Origin: CALBPI01 sp039821645
GTDB lineage: Bacteria > Pseudomonadota > Gammaproteobacteria > Steroidobacterales > Woeseiaceae
Assembly: GCA_039821645.1 (NCBI GenBank)
Contig: JBCBNU010000054.1
Span: 1-18,552 of the forward strand
Reading direction: 5' to 3'
Length of the DNA stretch: 18,552 nucleotides
Shown: positions 1-5,539 of the stretch, one piece after another
Position numbering within the stretch: the first letter of the stretch is position 1
How the letters are laid out: each line of letters begins with the position of its first letter
Translations under genes and position numbers: made by a program
The notes under the pieces: generated by a model
What the model saw: the letters and a program-made list of their open reading frames with translations, nothing else
The model's database searches: none
Told to the model about the DNA's origin: nothing

Positions 1-747
1 GAACCGGGCGCTTTTCCTGCTGATGAGGTCGAAACGCTGCTCGGCGAACGCGTGCTCGATGTTCGTTCGCTACCCTCATCCCTGAATCATGTCTGGTGCG
101 CGAACGTTGCCGGCGAGCAAGTGGTGATTCGTCGCTCCGGACAAGGACGACCATCGGCGCCGATCGTGAATTTCAAGCGCGAGCTGCAACTACACGCCCG
201 CGCGGCGCAGTCAGGGTTGGCGCCGAAGATCATCGCCTACGAACCCGACGATGAACTCCTGGTTACTGAATTCGTCGGCGCAACGATTTCAGCGGATGCG
301 CTTAAGCAACCGCGAAACCTCGAGCGCCTCGCACGGCGAGTTTGGGAGCTCCACGCGCTGGGTGTTACGGATATTCCGCTTGGGCCAACGAACGAAGTGT
401 TGCTGGATACTTACCGCAGTCAGGCGCCAGACAGCAGGTCGCCCACGCGGCAAATGCCGACGGACCATGGGGATTGCGTGATATGCCACCATGACGTGCA
501 TGCCGAGAATGTCCGTGACGGCAGCGAGCTAAAGTTTATCGATTGGGAGTACGCACGAGTCGCGCCTCGGATGAATGATCTTGGTGTCTTGTGTGAGAAC
601 CTCGCGCTGACAGACCCCCAATCGATGACGGTGCTGGAGGCCTATCTTGGTCGCACTGCGAACAAGGATGAGCTGAGGCAACTTCGCTCGCACCGCGACT
701 GGGCGCGAAATCTGTTCTCCCTATGGTCCGCACTCATCTACCAATGA
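1..747 (+). CDS. phosphotransferase, choline/thiamine kinase-like (APH fold), 5'-truncated
   Basis: The frame is open from the first base, so the gene starts upstream of the window; 248 residues are visible. The kinase-like catalytic loop is clear: a Brenner-type HHDVHAEN motif at window codons 163-170 (Asp165 as catalytic base, Asn170 as metal ligand). DWEYA follows at codons 181-185, where Asp181 should bind Mg-ATP. DWEYA at this position is typical of choline/ethanolamine kinases and of ThiK rather than of antibiotic phosphotransferases. The reaction is therefore likely ATP-dependent phosphorylation of a small hydroxylated molecule; the exact substrate cannot be told. A GTG at 52 is an internal codon, not a convincing start, because upstream codons continue the same frame. 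The gene converges on gloB and their stop codons overlap by 10 bases, with no terminator visible between them. Confidence 0.8.
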   Translation, partial: EPGAFPADEVETLLGERVLDVRSLPSSLNHVWCANVAGEQVVIRRSGQGRPSAPIVNFKRELQLHARAAQSGLAPKIIAYEPDDELLVTEFVGATISADALKQPRNLERLARRVWELHALGVTDIPLGPTNEVLLDTYRSQAPDSRSPTRQMPTDHGDCVICHHDVHAENVRDGSELKFIDWEYARVAPRMNDLGVLCENLALTDPQSMTVLEAYLGRTANKDELRQLRSHRDWARNLFSLWSALIYQ

Positions 748-1529
748 TTTCGGAGCTCGCGCAACTTCAAGAACACTTGTCGTGGGCTCGGCTGCGCAGG
801 TAGGTCAGGAAACGACTCGCGCAGCCGTGCTATGACTTCGGGCGATTCAAGGCGAAGAAAAGTGTTGATCTCCCGTTCTTGTCCGAGTGTCAGGATCATG
901 TCCGGGGCATCGGTTTGCTCATTGGCTGCATCAATGAGCGCTCTTGCCGCGATATTGTCGGGCTCACGATCCAGTGTGAAGCCCAGATTGCCACTGAGGT
1001 ACTCGTGTCCGGGAAACAGCCGTATGTCGTCATCCAGCCGTGACAACTGCGTGTCGAATGTGTCGAAGAGGACATCAGGGTCACCGCCGTTATGGCAGTT
1101 GCCAGCGCCGGCGTTGAACAGCGTATCGCCACTGAACAGGGCAGGGGCATCGCCATGCGCCAACAGACACAGGTGGCACATCGTGTGGCCCGGCGTATCG
1201 AGACACTCCAGTTCCACCGAGCGCCCGACGCACACTACATCGCCAGCGCTCAATCCAACGTCCATGTCCTTGATCTTCGCGCCCGCGTCCTTGTGCGCCA
1301 GTAGCTTGGCGCCAGTCGCATTGATCACCGCCTTGTTCCCACCGATGTGATCCGGGTGTTCATGCGTGTTGAGCACCTGCGTGATTTCCCAGCCGTGAGA
1401 CTCCGCGACGCTGAGGCATTGACGAAAGTCCAGCGGATCGATCGCAAGAGCTTCGCCGGTTTCCGGGCAGGCGACCAGGTAATTGAAGTTGCGATAGCTG
1501 TTGGCAACCCAGACTTGCTCTACCAGCAC
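738..1529 (-). CDS. gloB: hydroxyacylglutathione hydrolase (glyoxalase II)
   Basis: This metallo-beta-lactamase-fold thioesterase would hydrolyse S-D-lactoylglutathione to D-lactate and glutathione in the cytoplasm, the second step of methylglyoxal detoxification. Using the GTG start at 1529, the protein has 263 residues. The dinuclear metal site is complete: THEHPDH (His56, His58, Asp60, His61), His115 in DTPGH, Asp135 in SGDTLF and His175 in FPGHEY. The C-terminal part, with EPDN and a TLGQE-N-FLR segment, matches the glyoxalase II C-terminal domain. The start was chosen because AGGCGGAG lies seven bases upstream of the GTG and the GTG falls four bases after the stop of the amidohydrolase gene. 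A start at 1562 is also open but lacks this support and would overlap the neighbour. It is the third gene of a leftward operon, and its stop overlaps that of the convergent kinase-like gene. Confidence 0.88.
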   Translation of the reverse strand: MLVEQVWVANSYRNFNYLVACPETGEALAIDPLDFRQCLSVAESHGWEITQVLNTHEHPDHIGGNKAVINATGAKLLAHKDAGAKIKDMDVGLSAGDVVCVGRSVELECLDTPGHTMCHLCLLAHGDAPALFSGDTLFNAGAGNCHNGGDPDVLFDTFDTQLSRLDDDIRLFPGHEYLSGNLGFTLDREPDNIAARALIDAANEQTDAPDMILTLGQEREINTFLRLESPEVIARLRESFPDLPAQPSPRQVFLKLRELRNHW

Positions 1530-1533
1530 CGTG

Positions 1534-3198
1534 CTACTCCGCCTGATAAACCCGTTTTCCACCGACCCAGGTTTCGAGCGTCTTGATCTGCCAAATTTCC
1601 TCGGCAGGAATCTCGAAATAGTCTCGGTCGATCACAATAAAGTCCGCCCACATGCCCGGTGTGAGTTGCCCGATGCGGTCGCCTTGGCCGACCGAGCGAC
1701 TCGCCCATATTGTGAACGCGGCGAGCGTTTGCTCGCGTGTGAGTGCCTGATCAGGGAACCAGCCGTTGGGCGGCTCACCATCTTTGCTCTGGCGCGTCAC
1801 CGCGGCGAACAGGCCATCAAACATCTCCGGCTTCTCGACCGGGAAGTCCGATCCAGCGGCCATTTTGACACCTGCCTCGAGCATCCGTTGCCAGGCATAA
1901 GCACCTTTGATGCGCTCACTGCCCACACGGTCCTCGGCCATGTTCTTGTCGCTCGTCGCGTGTGTCGGCTGAAAGGACGCAACAATATCCAGCGACTTGA
2001 ATCGCGGAATGTCCTCGAGCGCGACAACCTGTGCGTGCTCGATACGATCGTTGAAGTCACCCGATCCATCCTGGCGCGCGGCTTCGAACGCATCCAGCAC
2101 CGTGCGGTTAGCAGCATCGCCGATCGCGTGGATGTTTGCGGCAAAGCCCTTTGCGTGCGAAGCCTTAATGTATTCCGTCATCGTTACGGTGTCTTCGAAC
2201 AAGAGACCCTTGTTGTCGGGGTCGTCCGAGTAGGGTTCCATCATGGCGGCACCGCGACTGCCAAGTGCGCCGTCGGCGTAGAGTTTGACCGCGGTTACCT
2301 CGAACAGGTCGTCAGCATAATTTCGTATGGGGCCATCGAACTGGGTGAGTACAGGGATGCCACCAAGCATTGCCGACACTCTGACCGGCATCTCTCCCGA
2401 GTCGACCAGATCCTGATAGAGCTCAACTTCCAACTTGGTGACGCCAGCGTCATGAACGCCCGTGATGCCCAAAGTGGCCAGCTCTTCCATGGCCGTCTTG
2501 AGATAGTCGCGTTGGGTTTGTGCCGGTGGCTCCGGAATTACCGCCTCGACAAGGTCCATAGCGGAGTCAACGAGCACACCCGTGGCTGATCCCGACGCAT
2601 CGCGCATAATCATGCCGCCCGATGGGTCAGCCGTCTCATTGGTAATGCCAGCAAGCTCCAGTGCTTTGGAGTTCGCCCAAGCGGCATGGCCATCGATGCG
2701 GTTGAGGAAAACAGGTCTTTCAGAAACGACAGCATCCAGATCCTCGCGCGTTGGGAAGCGGTCCTCTACCCACAGCACCTGGTTCCAGCCACGGCCGAGC
2801 AACCATTCGTCGTCGGAGGTCAGCGAATCCTCGAAGCCACCGATCGCGCTCAACGTCGTGTCGAGACTGGTCATTCCCGCAAGATCCAGCGTCTTGCGCA
2901 ATTTGCCGAGGCTCGATACGTGCCCGTGTGCATCGATCAGCCCGGGCAAGACGCTCTTGCCCTGTGCGTCGAGGAGCGTTCCAGGCTCATAGTCCTCTGC
3001 CAACTCCGCACTACCGATCGCCACAACTTTGCCGTCGACGACGACGAGCGTGTCGAACTGCACAAGCTCGGTATCCGACATGGTGTAGCCGTTTGCGTTG
3101 ATCACAACAAGGTCAGCTTTTGGCAGCGCTGGTGTCGTGTCGGCGCCGCATGCGGCCAGCAAAGTGCTGGCCATGATGGTCAGGATCGTGTTTCTCAT
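1534..3198 (-). CDS. YtcJ-type metal-dependent amidohydrolase, predicted lipoprotein
   Basis: The product has 554 residues. The N terminus is a lipoprotein signal with lipobox LAAC, so Cys17 should be lipidated and the protein sit at the periplasmic face of a membrane. The rest is a full Amidohydro_3 (YtcJ-like) enzyme: DAHGH with metal-binding His91 and His93, a later HAIGDAA segment, an EHAQ segment, and AAGSDFPVE carrying the catalytic aspartate. Family members hydrolyse amide-type bonds, but substrates are mostly unknown. The ATG at 3198 is preferred over an upstream in-frame start at 3237 because it places the signal peptide correctly and creates an ATGA overlap with the NTF2-like gene, which suggests translational coupling. 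A long open frame exists on the opposite strand (1501-2589), but it is a codon-bias shadow of this gene. Confidence 0.87.
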   Translation of the reverse strand: MRNTILTIMASTLLAACGADTTPALPKADLVVINANGYTMSDTELVQFDTLVVVDGKVVAIGSAELAEDYEPGTLLDAQGKSVLPGLIDAHGHVSSLGKLRKTLDLAGMTSLDTTLSAIGGFEDSLTSDDEWLLGRGWNQVLWVEDRFPTREDLDAVVSERPVFLNRIDGHAAWANSKALELAGITNETADPSGGMIMRDASGSATGVLVDSAMDLVEAVIPEPPAQTQRDYLKTAMEELATLGITGVHDAGVTKLEVELYQDLVDSGEMPVRVSAMLGGIPVLTQFDGPIRNYADDLFEVTAVKLYADGALGSRGAAMMEPYSDDPDNKGLLFEDTVTMTEYIKASHAKGFAANIHAIGDAANRTVLDAFEAARQDGSGDFNDRIEHAQVVALEDIPRFKSLDIVASFQPTHATSDKNMAEDRVGSERIKGAYAWQRMLEAGVKMAAGSDFPVEKPEMFDGLFAAVTRQSKDGEPPNGWFPDQALTREQTLAAFTIWASRSVGQGDRIGQLTPGMWADFIVIDRDYFEIPAEEIWQIKTLETWVGGKRVYQAE

Positions 3199-3668
3199 TC
3201 TGTTTTTACCGTCGCCTGCCACGCGATTGCGCGCCACTGGCCGTCTTGCTCCCGGAAGGTTCCTGTATTGAAGTAATAGTTGATCGAGGCATCTTCTGCT
3301 TCGCTCTGTGGCGTAGCGACCAGCACAAACGCGACCACAGCGAACTCGCCATAAACGCGGATGTCTACGTTCTCGGCGGAGTAGACCAAGGAAGGGTTAT
3401 CGGTCGGCTCAGTGCCCGCCATCGAATCAAGAATGCTTTGTTTGTCGGTTCGCGTGCCGGCTGAGGAGGTGTAGACGAGATCGTCGTCCCAGAATCGCTC
3501 GTGTACAACCACGTCGCCGCGGCTGGCGCCGGCGAGGAACGCATCCAGAAGGCTCCGAAGCTCACGCTCGGCAGCGTTTTTTGAATCCTGTGACCAGGCG
3601 TCCATGCTCAGCATGGCGAGCAAGACAAACGCCACCTTGGAGAGCGACGGTAACGACGAGGTTCTCAT
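3195..3668 (-). CDS. secreted NTF2-like (SnoaL/DUF4440-type) protein
   Basis: The product has 157 residues: a signal peptide with a hydrophobic core (about residues 8-20, cleavage probably near AWSQ) followed by a domain of about 125 residues. The pattern LLDAFLAGASRGD, FWDDDLVYTSS, and a final strand pair ending GQWRAIAWQ is typical of the DUF4440/SnoaL branch of the NTF2-like fold. Such domains are often small-molecule isomerase or binding folds; no function can be assigned. The ATG at 3668 is preferred over the GTG at 3683 because the GTGGAGG around 3683 makes a good ribosome binding site eight bases before the ATG. It is the first gene of the leftward operon with the amidohydrolase and gloB, and it diverges from the histidine-phosphatase gene across 46 bases. 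Confidence 0.75.
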   Translation of the reverse strand: MRTSSLPSLSKVAFVLLAMLSMDAWSQDSKNAAERELRSLLDAFLAGASRGDVVVHERFWDDDLVYTSSAGTRTDKQSILDSMAGTEPTDNPSLVYSAENVDIRVYGEFAVVAFVLVATPQSEAEDASINYYFNTGTFREQDGQWRAIAWQATVKTE

Positions 3669-3714
3669 GCAGTTAGCCTCCACTGTTTAACATCCAGAGC
3701 ATACACTGTGCGAC

Positions 3715-4434
3715 ATGAGTACTTTATACGTCGTGCGTCACGGCCAGGCGCGCTTTCTGACCGAAGACTATGATCGCTTGTCGGAAACCGGCCATGAGCA
3801 AGCGCGCCTTGTGGGTGAACATTTTGTTCGGGAACAGATACAGCCGACACATGTTTGGTCTGGCACCCTGAAACGCCAGCGAGATACGGCGTCCGGCGCA
3901 CTTGGGGTGCTGGCTGCTGCGGGCGAGCCTCAACCAAATCGAGCCACAGCTCCGGGGCTTGACGAATATCCTGCCGATGAGCTCATGTCGTTCCTGCTGC
4001 CGGTTGCACGCCAAGTTGATCCACAGGTGGAACAGGACGCTCAGGCTCTGCAGCAAGCAGATGATGACCGTGTGCGGTATCGACTGATCCATCGCCAGCT
4101 GGAAGCGGTGATGCGTTTGTGGATTGCGGGCGAACACAATATCGAAGAGGCGGGTATCGCTAGTTGGGCACGTTGGAGCGGCGGTGTACGTGATGCGCTT
4201 CGTGACGCCATGAATGTGCCGAGCGGCTCGACGGTCGTCCTGTTTACATCCGGCGGGCCGATTGGTGTCGTTGTTCAGACAATTCTTGCGGCACCGGATC
4301 TAAAGGCTGCCGAACTGAACTGGCGGGTGTTCAATGCTTCGATTACTCAGGTTGCGTTCTCCAATCGTCGTGCGTCGCTGGATTCCTTCAACGAGATCGG
4401 GCACTTACCCAAGACACTTCGAACGCACCGATAG
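3715..4434 (+). CDS. histidine phosphatase superfamily protein (altered active site)
   Basis: The product has 239 residues and is cytoplasmic (no signal). It opens with LYVVRHGQA, the RHG signature in which His9 would be the phospho-accepting residue, followed by LSETGHEQA, typical of the phosphoglycerate mutase/SixA-like superfamily. In active branch members a second histidine lies in a (S/T)HGG motif near the C terminus; here the equivalent segment is LFTSGGPIG, with Ser179 at that place. The protein is therefore either a divergent subfamily or catalytically different. Substrate is unknown. No Shine-Dalgarno sequence precedes the ATG; a weak -10-like TACACT at 3702-3707 would put the transcript start almost on the ATG, so a leaderless message is possible. 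The gene diverges from the NTF2-like operon. Confidence 0.82.
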   Translation: MSTLYVVRHGQARFLTEDYDRLSETGHEQARLVGEHFVREQIQPTHVWSGTLKRQRDTASGALGVLAAAGEPQPNRATAPGLDEYPADELMSFLLPVARQVDPQVEQDAQALQQADDDRVRYRLIHRQLEAVMRLWIAGEHNIEEAGIASWARWSGGVRDALRDAMNVPSGSTVVLFTSGGPIGVVVQTILAAPDLKAAELNWRVFNASITQVAFSNRRASLDSFNEIGHLPKTLRTHR

Positions 4435-4447
4435 CGGTTCGTCTAAC

Positions 4448-4490
4448 ATTTTGGAGGCTTGTCGAGCTTTTTGGGCTCAGTGTCCAAAAT
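4448..4490 (+). other. imperfect stem-loop just downstream of the histidine-phosphatase gene
   Basis: ATTTTGGA at 4448-4455 is the exact reverse complement of TCCAAAAT at 4483-4490, with an inner GAGC/GCTC pair at 4464-4467 and 4475-4478. It starts 14 bases after the stop codon. No T-run follows, so it is not a classical terminator; it could protect the mRNA 3' end. CTTGTC at 4458-4463 could instead pair with GACAAG at 4509-4514. Confidence 0.4.
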
Positions 4491-4546
4491 TTCTTCGAAA
4501 AAATGTTTGACAAGAATCTGCGTCTAAGGCACTGTTCGTCTTGCGA

Positions 4547-4627
4547 GTTAGTCATCGTCCCCACAGCTTCGCTGGTTGACTAACTTCGTTGTCCCCAAAG
4601 GTCTCTTCTCCTCGCATTGGAAGAGAC
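4547..4627 (+). other. two tandem stem-loops upstream of a terminator; possible small RNA or structured 3' UTR
   Basis: GTTAGTCA (4547-4554) pairs perfectly with TGACTAAC (4577-4584), enclosing a CAGC-TTC-GCTG hairpin (4564-4574). GTCTCTTC (4601-4608) pairs perfectly with GAAGAGAC (4620-4627). These two structures lead straight into the intrinsic terminator at 4633. A TTGACA at 4507-4512 could be a -35 box, but the best-spaced -10 (CACTGT) is poor. No reading frame of note lies here. The whole non-coding stretch 4435-4883 holds only these structures, the terminator and the start region of the next gene. Confidence 0.35.
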
Positions 4628-4632
4628 ACCTG

Positions 4633-4664
4633 GGCCGGCCTCTCTTCTGACGCCGGCCTTTTTT
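4633..4664 (+). terminator. intrinsic terminator
   Basis: GGCCGGC (4633-4639) and GCCGGCC (4652-4658) form a perfect 7-bp G+C-rich stem with a 12-base loop, followed directly by six T. It would end rightward transcripts from the histidine-phosphatase gene or from a small RNA in the 4510-4660 region. Confidence 0.8.
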
Positions 4665-4883
4665 AATTCCCGCTTCTTTTGCCCCGGCTCTCGCTCGGAT
4701 TGTGTCTAAACATTGTCAATCTGAAGTCGCTAGTTCTTAGACAGCGTAATCAGTGGTGCTGTTGTGAGTCGGGGGCCTCGATTGCGTTTGCTATCAGACC
4801 CCTTTTTGTTGGTATTGTCTGTAGCGACAAAAAGCACAAGGAACGAAGATTGGCCAATACGGAAGTAGAACAGGAGTTCAGGC

Positions 4884-5168
4884 ATGAAAATGGGTCTATT
4901 TGCGATCGTTCTCGTCGCGTTCGGATTGTCGGGCTGCGCGGTATCGATGGAAGAGCTGGTTGCGCAAGCCAACGAGACAGGTGATTGGAGCGAGGTTGAG
5001 GCCAGAATTGAGAGGCAGGAGCAGCGCGCTGCGCGTGCAGAAGAGCGCAGGAAAAAGTGTGCGGGCGGCACGGTGTCGGTGAAGATGCAGACACGTGAAG
5101 CGCGCTGCATGGATGTGCGTCAAATCGAGGCGATGTTGAGGCCGGCATACCAGCCCTTCGGGTTCTAA
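4884..5168 (+). CDS. small lipoprotein of unknown function
   Basis: The product has 94 residues. It begins with a short positively charged start, a hydrophobic stretch and the lipobox LSGC, giving Cys18 as the lipidated residue. The mature part holds a strongly charged predicted helix (about residues 34-58, rich in Glu and Arg) and two cysteines (Cys59, Cys75) that could form a disulfide in the periplasm. I do not recognise a family. The ATG at 4884 has AGGAG about eight bases upstream. The gene stands alone and converges on the DUF2256-DUF3253 gene, with stop codons overlapping by four bases and no terminator between them. Confidence 0.72.
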   Translation: MKMGLFAIVLVAFGLSGCAVSMEELVAQANETGDWSEVEARIERQEQRAARAEERRKKCAGGTVSVKMQTREARCMDVRQIEAMLRPAYQPFGF

Positions 5169-5539
5169 TCGATTAGACGCAGCCGCACGGGGCCTTTGGC
5201 TGTTGACGGGTCGACGGGTTTGCCTTTCTGGGTGATTACTATTTGTCCTCGATTCTCGAGGCGCCTCGCTGCGGTCCGTACGGTTTCCATCTCGGTCCGC
5301 CAAGCATCGCCGAAGAAGCGTTTTGCGACTTCGCTGGGACACGCGGTGCTGGATCGAGGTCGCGATCGCAGTGTTTCAAGAATCGCGTCCTCCAGCTCGC
5401 GATCGCTGTCGCTGAGCCCGCGGTTTCGACAGGCATCCGAGCAATACCGAACGGCGTCCCAATTGCGTGCCCATTTCTTGCGCCACGTCATGGTCCTGCC
5501 GCAGACCGCGCAGTCTTTTTCGGGTAGCGGTTTACTCAC
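5165..5539 (-). CDS. DUF2256-DUF3253 two-domain protein
   Basis: The product has 124 residues. The first 40 residues form a DUF2256 module: CAVCGR, then WRKKWARNW and YCSDACR. Cys10, Cys13, Cys33 and Cys37 make a likely zinc knuckle rich in Trp, Lys and Arg. Residues from about 49 on match DUF3253, a small helical/winged-type domain ending with ITQKGKPVD and a KGPVRLRL strand. Neither domain has an established biochemical role. The GTG start overlaps the stop of the photolyase-oxidoreductase fusion (GTGA at 5536-5539), so the two proteins are probably produced together. DUF2256 genes often lie next to cryptochrome/photolyase genes (from memory, not checked). A nucleic-acid or flavoprotein accessory role is plausible but unproven. 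Confidence 0.82.
   Translation of the reverse strand: MSKPLPEKDCAVCGRTMTWRKKWARNWDAVRYCSDACRNRGLSDSDRELEDAILETLRSRPRSSTACPSEVAKRFFGDAWRTEMETVRTAARRLENRGQIVITQKGKPVDPSTAKGPVRLRLID

Noticed and set aside
1501..2589. Long open frame (362 codons) on the plus strand
   Set aside because: It lies entirely antisense to the amidohydrolase and gloB start; the translation has no recognisable domain, while the opposite strand encodes clear enzymes.
2686..3276. 196-codon plus-strand frame
   Set aside because: Antisense shadow of the amidohydrolase and the NTF2-like gene, without domains or a ribosome binding site.
4507..4535. TTGACA as the -35 of a strong promoter for a small RNA
   Set aside because: The correctly spaced -10 is CACTGT, a poor match, so I do not list it as a promoter; it is only mentioned as a possibility.
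4440..4665. tmRNA, 6S RNA, SRP RNA or RNase P RNA
   Set aside because: None of the conserved signatures of these RNAs is visible in the region.
4679..4984. 101-codon frame overlapping the small lipoprotein start
   Set aside because: It runs through the terminator-proximal gap without a ribosome binding site or family features, while the lipoprotein frame has both an SD sequence and a lipobox.
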